Positions 27,542 through 36,400 of a stretch of 64,000 nucleotides of DNA are shown here, piece after piece. The notes under the pieces are model-generated. The model made no database searches and had not been told where the DNA came from. It saw only the letters and a list, made by a program, of their open reading frames with translations. The translations under genes and the position numbers were made by a program. Within the stretch, counting starts at the first letter, position 1. Each line of letters starts with the position of its first letter. Origin of the DNA: Massilia sp. BSC265 (GTDB lineage Bacteria; Pseudomonadota; Gammaproteobacteria; Burkholderiales; Burkholderiaceae_D); NCBI RefSeq assembly GCF_000740675.1, contig NZ_JPXI01000019.1, forward strand, positions 43,569 through 107,568. Reading direction: 5' to 3'.

Positions 27542-28770
27542 ATCGATTGCTCCGCATTGCCGTGCTGGCCACGGCCTTGTCGTCATGTTTGTCCCATGCG
27601 CAACAGAACCCGCAAGACCATCAGGAAGAACTGTACCGCGCCGCCCTGCGCGCCTTGTCGGATGGCAAGCTCGAAGAGGCATCGGCCATGCTTCAGCGCG
27701 TGGTCGACCAGCAGCCGCGGCATGCCGGCGCCTGGCTGGACCTGGCGATCAGCCAATGCGAACTCGGCAAATCGGCAGAGGCGGAGCGCCTGTTTGTCAG
27801 GCTTGAACAGGGGTTTTCCCTGCCTTCGGGCATCGTGGAAACCATCGCGCGCTATCGTGCCACCGGCTGCGGCAAGCCAGCCGCGCGCCGGGACGCGTGG
27901 TTGGTGGTCGCCACCCGCGGGCGCGACGACAACGTCAACCAAGGCGCACGCGATCCGCGCTTCTCGATCGGCACCGGCAGCACCCTCACCGAGTACGAAC
28001 TCGACCCGGATTTCCTGCCGAAGGCCGACGGCTTCAGCCAGCTGGCCGCCTCCTGGCTGAAGCCGCTCGGCAACAGCGGGACCAACGCCATCGTCCAGGC
28101 CTACTCGCGCTGGCACGAGCACGAGCGGACGCATGACACCGCGTCCGTGCTCGGCGCCGTCGAACATACCTGGACAGCAGGCGGCTGGCGGCTGCGCGGC
28201 ACGGCCGTGCTCGGCTATGTGACGCTCGACCGCACGCTGTACCAGCGCCAGCAGCAGGTGCAAGCTCGCCTGGCGCCGCCGCTCAAACTAGCGCCGGGAG
28301 CTGAGTTCGCCCTGTATGCGAACGCCAGCCGCGTGATCTATCCGACCCGCCCGGCGTATGACAGCAATACGGTGGAGCTCGGCGGCATTGCTGGCTACCG
28401 CAGCAAGCGCAGCCTCACGCAGGCGACCCTGACCCGGCTGCAGGACGACAGCTCCAAAAGTCGCCCCGGCGGCGACCGCAAGGGGTGGTTCGGCAGCCTG
28501 CAGTGGTATGGGGAAGTGAACGAGCGCCTGACGCTCGAAGCCGGGCTGACGCGCCAGCACTGGCGCAGCGAGCGGATCTACTCCCCGCGACTGATCGAAA
28601 CCCGCCGGCTGCAGAACACGACGACGGTACGTGCCGCCGGCCAGTGGCAGCTGCGGCCATACCAGAGCGTCGTGCTGGAATGGCGCGGCACTTTCAACCG
28701 CGAAAACATCTCGCTGTTCCAATATAATAGTCGTGCCCTACAGCTGAGCCTGCGCTGGGATAATTTCTGA
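27538..28770 (+). CDS. TPR-containing outer-membrane beta-barrel protein
   Basis: 410 residues, ATGA-coupled to the cyclase gene. Signal peptide MNRLLRIAVLATALSSCLSHA (LSSC could also serve as a lipobox). TPR-like helices (~25-105, ALRALSDGKLEEASAMLQRVV) are followed by ~300 residues of alternating beta-strand pattern and a terminal aromatic (LSLRWDNF), the outer-membrane barrel signature. This layout resembles surface lipoprotein assembly modifier/DUF560-type proteins, but specific family motifs were not verified. Its place between cyclase and CRP suggests a role at the cell surface linked to the same pathway; function unknown. Confidence 0.7.
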   Translation: MNRLLRIAVLATALSSCLSHAQQNPQDHQEELYRAALRALSDGKLEEASAMLQRVVDQQPRHAGAWLDLAISQCELGKSAEAERLFVRLEQGFSLPSGIVETIARYRATGCGKPAARRDAWLVVATRGRDDNVNQGARDPRFSIGTGSTLTEYELDPDFLPKADGFSQLAASWLKPLGNSGTNAIVQAYSRWHEHERTHDTASVLGAVEHTWTAGGWRLRGTAVLGYVTLDRTLYQRQQQVQARLAPPLKLAPGAEFALYANASRVIYPTRPAYDSNTVELGGIAGYRSKRSLTQATLTRLQDDSSKSRPGGDRKGWFGSLQWYGEVNERLTLEAGLTRQHWRSERIYSPRLIETRRLQNTTTVRAAGQWQLRPYQSVVLEWRGTFNRENISLFQYNSRALQLSLRWDNF

Positions 28771-28774
28771 TTGT

Positions 28775-29101
28775 ATGTTCTGGGAAATAATTGTCTTCGT
28801 GACTGCGGCCTCCGCAGTTGCCCTCGGGTGCCTGCTGCCCGCCACCTGGCTCCCCCCGCTTCCGCATGACAAGCTGCTGCATTTTGTCGCGTTTGCAGGG
28901 CTCAGCGCACTTGCGCTGCACATCGAACCTGCCTGGATGGGACGCGCGTTGTGGCTGCTTGGATTGCTGTTGGCCGGCCTCGCGATCGAACTCTTGCAGA
29001 AACTGGTTCCTGGGCGCAGTTTTTGCTGGCGTGACATGCGTGCCAACACGGCCGGCATTGCCGCGGCCACCCTGGTTTTCGGACTGTTACAGGTGATCTG
29101 A
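28775..29101 (+). CDS. VanZ-like membrane protein
   Basis: 108 residues with three to four hydrophobic helices and the VanZ-family pattern DKLLHFVAFAGLSALAL, ELLQKLVPGRSFCWRD and ANTAGIAAA. VanZ proteins are small inner-membrane proteins of poorly defined role, some giving teicoplanin resistance. It lies 4 bp after the barrel gene and 7 bp before the CRP-type gene, so it is inside the cyclase operon. Confidence 0.82.
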   Translation: MFWEIIVFVTAASAVALGCLLPATWLPPLPHDKLLHFVAFAGLSALALHIEPAWMGRALWLLGLLLAGLAIELLQKLVPGRSFCWRDMRANTAGIAAATLVFGLLQVI

Positions 29102-29108
29102 GAAACGA

Positions 29109-29891
29109 ATGACATCTTCGAGCAAACGAAAGAACGAGTCAGACAAGGACATCGCCGCCAACGAACTGGTGCCGGATCCGGCCGCCGTCGCGGCGAATGA
29201 ACCGGCGTCGCAAGAGCTGAACCTGCAGATTCACCTGCGCAAGATCCCCTTGCTATCCAACCTCAGCGAGGAGGACATGGCGCGCGTCAAAGCCGACCTG
29301 CGCATTCGCCAGTACGCCAAGCGTGACATCGTGTTGCAAAAAGGCGCACCCGGTGACAGCCTGCTGTTCCTGCTTACCGGTTCGCTGCAGGTCATCGACG
29401 TGACCGAGGATGGCCGCGCCGTCGGCCTGCGCATGCTGCAGCCGGGCGACTTCTTTGGTGAGATCGCGGTGATCAATGGTGCGCTGCGCTCGGCATCGGT
29501 CGTGGCGCTCACGCCGGTGCTGGTAGCGCTGCTGCCGCGCGCTACCGCCTTGTACCTCTTCTCGCATTCGCCACCGGTTGCCAACCAGATGTTGCGCTTC
29601 CTGGCCGACAAGGTGCAGCGCGACTCGGAATTCCGTTCCCTGCTCAGCATTCACAACACCTCGCGGCGGATCTATACCTTCCTCAATTTAATGAAGGAAA
29701 AAAAAGATGGCGACGTTCATGTGGTGGAAAACCTGCCAACCCACCAGGACATCGCCAACATGATCAATACGAGCCGCGAAACCGTCACGCGTGCCTTACT
29801 GGCCCTGACCCAGGCCGGGATCATCCAGAAAGGCACGCACCGAATCACGATCGTCAAGCCGGATGAGCTGCAAAAGCTGATCCAGGGCTAG
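29109..29891 (+). CDS. CRP-type cAMP-responsive transcription regulator
   Basis: 260 residues. A charged ~38-residue N-terminal extension precedes the cyclic-nucleotide domain (~40-155) and a winged helix (~185-255). cAMP contacts of E. coli CRP are conserved: FGEIA gives E118 (E72) and LRSAS gives R127/S128 (R82/S83). The recognition helix TSRETVTRALLAL has R223, E224 and R228 in the places of R180, E181 and R185, the residues that read TGTGA. No FNR-type cysteines. It should therefore bind cAMP and TGTGA-N6-TCACA sites, three of which lie in this window. Last gene of the cyclase operon. Confidence 0.92.
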   Translation: MTSSSKRKNESDKDIAANELVPDPAAVAANEPASQELNLQIHLRKIPLLSNLSEEDMARVKADLRIRQYAKRDIVLQKGAPGDSLLFLLTGSLQVIDVTEDGRAVGLRMLQPGDFFGEIAVINGALRSASVVALTPVLVALLPRATALYLFSHSPPVANQMLRFLADKVQRDSEFRSLLSIHNTSRRIYTFLNLMKEKKDGDVHVVENLPTHQDIANMINTSRETVTRALLALTQAGIIQKGTHRITIVKPDELQKLIQG

Positions 29892-29938
29892 ATCCTGCCC
29901 TCGCCGATGGCTTATTGTGGAAGTTGTAACAATTGTTA

Positions 29939-29961
29939 ATGCGTAAATTACCATTACGCAT
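29939..29961. promoter_or_regulatory. Inverted repeat at the polysaccharide operon promoter
   Basis: ATGCGTAA-N7-TTACGCAT, a perfect 8-bp inverted repeat 5 bp upstream of the TATAAT of the wzm promoter. Placement over the -35 region suggests an operator; no T-run follows, so it is not a standard terminator for the CRP-type gene. Confidence 0.45.
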
Positions 29962-29966
29962 CCTGT

Positions 29967-29972
29967 TATAAT
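29967..29972 (+). promoter_or_regulatory. -10 element of the surface polysaccharide operon
   Basis: Perfect TATAAT, 82 bp before the wzm start, in an AT-rich stretch; no good -35, which suits an activator-dependent promoter. Confidence 0.5.
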
Positions 29973-30054
29973 CCGCAACTTATCTGCAGGATCAGGTGCA
30001 TGCCGCGCGCAGCGCCATCCGCCTTCCTGATCCCTTGACCAGCGTCCTACATCG

Positions 30055-30855
30055 ATGATTTCCCGATTCATGCTCGGTGGCGTCTGGCGCTACCGCGGCT
30101 TCATCGCGGGCAGCGTGCGCCGCGAATTCCAGGCCAAATACCGCAACTCGCTGTTCGGTGCCGCCTGGACCATCCTCAACCCCCTGGCGATGATCCTGGT
30201 GTATACCGTGATCTTTTCGCAGGTGATGGGTACCCGCCTGCAAGGCAATGTCGGCCACTTCGCCTACAGCATCTACCTGTGCGCCGGCATCCTCACCTGG
30301 GGCCTGTTCGCCGAGATCACCACGCGCGGCCAGAACGTCTTTCTCGAACACGCCAACCTGATCAAGAAACTCCAGTTTCCCCGCATCTGCCTGCCGATCG
30401 TGGTCGTGCTCAATGCCTTCGTCAACTTCGCGATCATCTTCGGCCTGTTCACGGCCTTCCTGGCCCTGTCCGGCGCCTTTCCGGGCTGGACCTACCTGGC
30501 GCTGCTGCCGGTGCTGGCCATCCTGGTGCTGTTCGCGATCGGCCTGGCCATGACCCTGGGCGTGCTGAACGTGTTCTTCCGCGACGTCGGCCAGTTCTTC
30601 ACGATCGTGCTGCAGTTCTGGTTCTGGTTCACCCCGATCGTGTATCCGCTTGCCGCCCTGCCCGAGGAAATCCGGCCCCTATTGGCCTGGAATCCGATGG
30701 CCGCCGTGATCCAGGCCTGCCAGGGCATCCTGCTCGACAACCGGCTGCCGCACTGGCCCAGCCTGATCCCGGTCACGCTGCTGGCCCTGCTGTTCTGCGC
30801 GCTGGGCCTGCACCTGTTCCGCAAGCGCGCGGGCGAAATGGTGGATGAACTGTAA
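30055..30855 (+). CDS. wzm: O-antigen/polysaccharide ABC transporter permease
   Basis: 266-residue ABC-2 type permease with six predicted membrane helices. The N-terminus has the family pattern REFQAKYRNSLFGAAWTILNPLAMILVYTVIF, and the C-terminal FWFTPIVYPL and WNPMAAVIQACQ motifs are typical of Wzm/KpsM/TagG. With Wzt it moves undecaprenyl-PP-linked polysaccharide across the inner membrane. First gene of a nine-gene block; its TAA overlaps the wzt ATG (TAATG). Confidence 0.9.
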   Translation: MISRFMLGGVWRYRGFIAGSVRREFQAKYRNSLFGAAWTILNPLAMILVYTVIFSQVMGTRLQGNVGHFAYSIYLCAGILTWGLFAEITTRGQNVFLEHANLIKKLQFPRICLPIVVVLNAFVNFAIIFGLFTAFLALSGAFPGWTYLALLPVLAILVLFAIGLAMTLGVLNVFFRDVGQFFTIVLQFWFWFTPIVYPLAALPEEIRPLLAWNPMAAVIQACQGILLDNRLPHWPSLIPVTLLALLFCALGLHLFRKRAGEMVDEL

Positions 30856-32075
30856 TGGGCGCGATCATCGTCGACAACCTGGGCAAGGCCTACAAGCAGT
30901 ACGGCAACCGCTGGAGCCGCCTGGCCGAATGGGTCCTGCCCGGCAACAAGCCGCGCCACAAGCTCAAGTGGGTGCTGCAGGACATCAGCTTCCAGCTGGC
31001 GCCGGGCGACGCGGTCGGCATCATCGGCATCAACGGGGCGGGAAAAAGCACCCTGCTCAAGCTGATCACCGGCACCGCCCAGCCGACCACCGGCAGCGTC
31101 TCCATCGGCGGCCGGGTCGCGGCCCTGCTCGAGCTGGGGATGGGCTTCCACCCCGACTTCACGGGGCGCCAGAACGTGTTCATGGCGGGCCAGCTGCTGG
31201 GCCTCACGGTGGACGAGATCGCCCAGCTGATGCCGCAGATCGAGTCCTTCGCCGAGATCGGCGACTACATCGACCAGCCGGTGCGGGTCTATTCGTCCGG
31301 CATGCAGATGCGCCTGGCCTTCAGCGTCGCCACGGTGCGCCGCCCCGACGTGCTGATCGTCGACGAAGCCCTGTCGGTCGGCGACGCCTATTTCCAGCAC
31401 AAGAGCTTCGAGCGCATCCGCGAGTTCCGCAAGCAGGGCACCACCCTCCTGATCGTCAGCCACGACCGCGCCGCCATGCAGTCGATCTGCGATCGCGCCA
31501 TCCTGCTCGACAGCGGACGCCTGGCCAAGCAGGGCACGCCGGAAGAAGTCATGGACTACTACAACGCCCTGATCGCCGAGCGCGAAGGCAGCACGGTGGA
31601 ACAGGTGCGCACGCCGGAAGGCCGGGTCCAGACCACCTCGGGCAACGGCCATGCCAGCGTGGTCGAGGTGGCGCTGGAAAACGAGGCCGGCCAGGCGCTC
31701 GAGGTGCTCAACGTCGGCGTGCCGGCGACCCTGCGGATCCGGGTGAAGGTCAACAAATCGCTGCCGCGCCTGGTGCTCGGCTACATGATCAAGGACCGCC
31801 TGGGCCAGCAGATTTTCGGCACCAACACCCATTACCTCGACCAGGCACTGACCGGCCTGCGCGCAGGCGAAACCATCGAGTACCGCTTCCGCTTCCCGCT
31901 CAACCTGGGGCCGGGCAGCTACTCGATCACCACCGCGCTCACGAGCAATGAAACGCATTTGGCCGACAATTACGAATGGCGCGACCTCGCCGCCATCTTC
32001 ATGGTCATGAACATGAACCGCCGCGAGTTCGTCGGCAGCAGCTGGCTGGAACCGCAATTGGAGATCCAACGTTGA
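30855..32075 (+). CDS. wzt: O-antigen ABC transporter ATPase with C-terminal glycan-binding domain
   Basis: 406 residues. ATPase domain ~1-250: Walker A GINGAGKST, ELGMGFHPDFTGRQN, signature YSSGMQMRLAF, Walker B VLIVDEALSVGD and the H-loop SHD. A ~155-residue C-terminal beta-sandwich (~265-400) is the Wzt_C type that, in E. coli O8/O9a and Raoultella, binds the modified non-reducing end of the chain before export. The methyltransferase directly downstream fits such a terminating modification. Translationally coupled on both sides. Confidence 0.92.
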   Translation: MGAIIVDNLGKAYKQYGNRWSRLAEWVLPGNKPRHKLKWVLQDISFQLAPGDAVGIIGINGAGKSTLLKLITGTAQPTTGSVSIGGRVAALLELGMGFHPDFTGRQNVFMAGQLLGLTVDEIAQLMPQIESFAEIGDYIDQPVRVYSSGMQMRLAFSVATVRRPDVLIVDEALSVGDAYFQHKSFERIREFRKQGTTLLIVSHDRAAMQSICDRAILLDSGRLAKQGTPEEVMDYYNALIAEREGSTVEQVRTPEGRVQTTSGNGHASVVEVALENEAGQALEVLNVGVPATLRIRVKVNKSLPRLVLGYMIKDRLGQQIFGTNTHYLDQALTGLRAGETIEYRFRFPLNLGPGSYSITTALTSNETHLADNYEWRDLAAIFMVMNMNRREFVGSSWLEPQLEIQR

Positions 32076-33403
32076 ACCAGACTTCGTTCTACCGCGCCTT
32101 CGAGGACCGCTTCCGCGGATCGCGCGACCTCATCAAGGACCGGCTGCGCACCTATGCCCGGTTCACCGACCCGCTGCTGCAACTGCCGGGCAGCCGCACG
32201 GTGCTCGACCTTGGCTGCGGCCGCGGCGAGTGGCTGGAGCTGCTGGGTGAAAGCGGTTTCGACGCCCAGGGCGTGGACCTGGACGAAGGCATGCTGGCCG
32301 CCTGCCGCGAACGCGGCCTGAATGCGCGCCATGGCGACGCGCTGGCCGCGCTGCGCGCCCAGCCGGACGACAGCCTGGCCATGGTGTCGTGCTTCCACCT
32401 GGTCGAGCACCTGCCCTTCGACCTGGTGCGCGACCTGATCGCCGAAGCGCTGCGCGTGTTGCAGCCGGGCGGTCTCCTGATCATGGAAACGCCGAACCCG
32501 GAAAACCTGACCGTCGGTGCCACCAGCTTCTACCTCGACCCGTCGCACCTGCACCCGCTGCCGCCGGGCCTGCTCGGCTTCGCCGCCGAATACGCCGGTT
32601 TCGCACGCCAGCGCATCGTCCGCCTGCAGGAAGACCCGGCGCTGCACACGGCGGAACGGGTGCCCTTGATCAGCGTGCTCGAAGGCGTCAGCCCGGACTA
32701 CGCCGTGGTGGCGCAAAAGGCCGCGCCGCCAGACCTGCAGGCGCCGTTCGACGCCGCCTTCGGCGGATCCTGGGGTCTCACGCTGGGCGAACTCGCGCAC
32801 CGCTACGAAGAACAGGCGGCCGGCCGGCATGCCGAGCTCCATCACATCATCGGGGGGATCCAGCGCCGCGCCGAACAGATCGCCATCGACGTCACCACCG
32901 TGCATGCCCAGGCGCAGGCCCATCTCGCCGCCCACATCGACGAGCTGCGCCAGCAGGCCGCGCGCCAGGAAGCCCGCCTCGCGCACGTGGAGGCGCATGC
33001 GGCCGAGATGTCGCAGCGCGTCGTGGATATGCTGGACAGCACCTCATGGCGGATCACCGAGCCGCTGCGCCGGGTCTCGGCGGTGGTCATCCGACTGCGC
33101 AAGGCGCGTGCCGAGGGGCGCCTGGGCAGCGCGGCCAAGGCGCGCGCGGTGCGCCTGGCACGCCGTCTCTGCGGCGCCGTGCTGCGCCGTCCGGCCCTGA
33201 AGCGCGCCGCGCGTGCCGTGCTGCGCCGGGTGCCGAAACTGGAAGCGCGGCTGTACGCCATGATGCTGGACAATAGCGGCGCCACCCGCGTGGTGCTCGA
33301 CGATGCCTCGGGCGAACTGTCCCCGCGCGCCACGCGCGCCTACCAGCAGCTGCGCCAACTGAAACAGGAACAAGCAAGGAAGCCAGATGCGCATAGTCAT
33401 TGA
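32072..33403 (+). CDS. SAM-dependent methyltransferase with C-terminal coiled coil (chain-terminator-like)
   Basis: 443 residues from a TTG start at 32072, chosen because TTGA overlaps the wzt stop and GGAG lies 8 bases upstream; the ATG at 31976 lies deep inside wzt in another frame. Class I methyltransferase domain ~40-210: LDLGCGRGEWLELL (motif I), GVDLDEGM and the post-motif SCFHLVEHLPFD. It is followed by an Ala/Gln/Glu-rich helical region (~255-340) predicted as coiled coil and a basic C-terminus. The layout recalls WbdD-type proteins that cap O-antigen and measure chain length with a coiled coil, but no kinase domain is present. Role inferred from wzm-wzt context. Confidence 0.78.
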   Translation: MNQTSFYRAFEDRFRGSRDLIKDRLRTYARFTDPLLQLPGSRTVLDLGCGRGEWLELLGESGFDAQGVDLDEGMLAACRERGLNARHGDALAALRAQPDDSLAMVSCFHLVEHLPFDLVRDLIAEALRVLQPGGLLIMETPNPENLTVGATSFYLDPSHLHPLPPGLLGFAAEYAGFARQRIVRLQEDPALHTAERVPLISVLEGVSPDYAVVAQKAAPPDLQAPFDAAFGGSWGLTLGELAHRYEEQAAGRHAELHHIIGGIQRRAEQIAIDVTTVHAQAQAHLAAHIDELRQQAARQEARLAHVEAHAAEMSQRVVDMLDSTSWRITEPLRRVSAVVIRLRKARAEGRLGSAAKARAVRLARRLCGAVLRRPALKRAARAVLRRVPKLEARLYAMMLDNSGATRVVLDDASGELSPRATRAYQQLRQLKQEQARKPDAHSH

Positions 33404-36400
33404 TCTCCAGGGCGCCCAGTCGGAAAGCCGCTACCGCGGCATCGGGCGCTACTCGCTGGCGCTGGCCCTCGGTGTGGCACGCAATGCGGGCCAGCACGAG
33501 GTCTGGCTGGTGCTGAACGCAGCGCTGGGCAGCGCCATCGAGGACATCCGCCAGGCCTTCGCTGGCCTGGTCCCGGCCGAGCGCATCTGCCTGTTCGACG
33601 TTCCCGCGCCTACCGCCGAGGTGCAGGCCCACAACAGCCCGCGCGCGCGCGCCGGCGAACTGCTGCGCGAGCACGCGATCGCCCAGCTGCGTCCCGACGC
33701 GGTGCTGGTTACCAGCCTGTTCGAGGGCTACGTGGACGATGCGGTCGTCTCCATCGGGCGCCTGGGCAACGTGGGCGACCCGGGCGAGGCCGTCACCGCC
33801 GCCGTGCTGTACGACCTGATTCCTTTCCTGAACCCGGACCAGTACCTGCGCCAGCCGGAACAGGGCAGCTACTACGAACGCAAGATCGCCTCGCTGTGCC
33901 AGGCCGGCCTGCTGCTGGCGATCTCGGACTACTCGCGCCAGGAAGCGATCGATGCCCTCGGCCTGGATCCGGCCCGCGTGGTCTCGATCTCGACCGCCGT
34001 GGACGAGACCTTCCATCCCGGTGCGCCCGACCCGGCACACCTGGCCGCGCTGCATGCGCGCCTCGGGATCACACGCGCCGTACTGATGTGCGCGCCGGGC
34101 GGCTTCGATTCGCGCAAGAACATCGACGGCCTGATCGCCGCCTACGGCATGCTGCCGCAGCCGCAGCGGGCCGCGCACCAGCTGGTCATCGCCGGCAAGA
34201 TCAACGACGGCGAGCGCCAGCGCCTGGCGGACCTGGCGCGCCAGCACAGCCTGGGGCCGGACGAACTGGTGCTGACCGGCTACCTGAGCGACGCCGACCT
34301 GATCGACCTGTACCGCAGCTGCGCGCTGTTCGTGTTCCCGTCGCTGCACGAGGGTTTCGGCTTGCCGGCCCTGGAAGCGATGGCCTGCGGCGCGCTGGCG
34401 ATCGGCGCCGACAGTACCAGCGTGCCGGAAGTGATCGGCAACCCGGACGCGCTGTTCGATGGCCGCCAGCCGGCCGCGATCGCGGCCAAGATCGCGCAGG
34501 TGCTGGGCGACCCGGCCCTGCAGGCGCGCCTGCGCGAACAAGCCGCACTCCAGGCGCGCAAGTTCAGCTGGGACAACAGCGCCCGCCGCGCGATCGCCGC
34601 GCTGGAAGCGCAAGCGGCCGCGCGCGCTACAGTGCCCACAGCGCCCGCGGCCGTGTGCCCCCTGCCGTCCAGGCCACGCATCGCCTTCCTGTCGCCGCTA
34701 CCGCCGGAGCGCACCGGCGTGGCCGACTACGCCGTGCGCGTGCTGCCGACCCTGCTGCCCCATTTCGAAGTGGAACTGATCGTGCACCAGGAGAAGGTCG
34801 AGATGCCGCCCGAACTGGCCCACCTGCCGCGCCATCCGCTGTCCTGGCTGGACCAGCACCCCGGGCGCTACCAGCACATCGTCTACCAGTTCGGCAACAG
34901 CCCCTTCCACAGCCACATGATGCCGCTGCTGCAGCGCCATCCGGGTGTGGTGGTACTGCACGATTTCTTCCTGAGCAGCATGATCTCCTACGAACAGGTG
35001 ACCGGCGCCATGCCGGGCGTCTGGACCCGCAGCCTGCTGCATTCGCACGGCTACGCCGCGGTGCAGTCCAGCATCGCACCGGACGGCCTGGACCGCACCA
35101 AGCAGGACTATCCGTGCAACCTGGAGATCCTGCAGGACGCCAGCCACGTGATCGTGCACTCGGAGTACGCACGCCAGCTGGCGCGCGACTGGTACGGACC
35201 GCAGGCGGGCGCCGACTGGAGCCCGGCCCAGCTGCCGCGCGCGGTGCCGGCCGAGAACGACCGCGCGGCCGCCCGGCGCGCGCTGGGCATCGGCGAGGAT
35301 GTTTTCCTGGTCTGTAATTTTGGCTTCGTTGCGCCGACCAAGCACTGCCTGGAACTGCTGCAGGCCTGGCTCGCCTCGCAGCTGCACCGCGATGTCCGCT
35401 GCCGCCTGGTCTTCGTCGGCGCCAACCATGGCGGCGACTACGGCCGCAGCATGACCGAGACCATCGCCGCGGCCGGCGCCGGCGAGCGCGTGACGATTTC
35501 CGGCTGGACCTCCGACGAGGACTATTTCCGCTACCTGCAAGCGGCCGACATCGGCGTGCAGCTGCGCACCGGTTCGCGCGGCGAGACCTCGGGCACGGTG
35601 CTCGACTGCATGATCTACGGGCTCCCGGTGATCATCAACGCCAACGGCGCCATGGCCGAGTTCCCGCACGACGCCGTCTGGATGCTGCCGGATGCGTTCA
35701 GCCAGGCCGCCCTGGTCGATGCGCTCGAGACCCTGCATGCGGACGATGCGCGCCGCCGCGCGCTGGGCGCCGCCGGCTTCGCCCTGATGGGCACCCGCAA
35801 CAGCCCCGAGCGTGTCGGCCAGATGTACAAGGAGGCGCTCGACGTGGCCGAGCGCAAGCAGAAGAGCGGCCGGCCCGCGCTGCTGTCGGCACTGCTGGCC
35901 ACCCCCGGCCTCGACAGCGACGACGCCATGTTGCAGCGCCTGGCGCGCTGCGTGGCGCGCTGCCCAGATCCCCTGCAGCCGCGCCAGCTGCTGCTGGACG
36001 TGACCAACATCGCGCGCAACGACCTCAAGACCGGCATCGAGCGCGTGGTGCGCAACCAGCTGGTGGAGCTGCTGCAGATGCGCGCGATCGGTTACCGCGT
36101 CGAGCCGGTCTACTTGGCCGCCGGGGACGGCCCGCCCCAGTACCGCTACGCGCGCAGCTACGCCGCCCGCCTGCTCGGCATCGACACCGTGCTGGAAGGC
36201 CCGGACCCGGTGGTGGACGTGCTGGCCGGCGACATCTATTACTGCGCCGACCATTCGCCGCACGCCGCGATGGAAGCGGCGCGCAACGGCCTGTACGCGG
36301 CTTGGCGCGCACGGGGCGTGTGGATCAACTTCACGGTCTACGACCTGCTGCCGGTGCTCCATCCAGAATTCTTCCCGCCGCACGCCGACGTCACCCACGC

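Noticed and set aside
31976..32071. ATG-initiated upstream extension of the methyltransferase
   Set aside because: It would overlap wzt by about 100 bp with an Arg/His-rich non-homologous leader; the TTG at 32072 has a Shine-Dalgarno and the common stop-start overlap.
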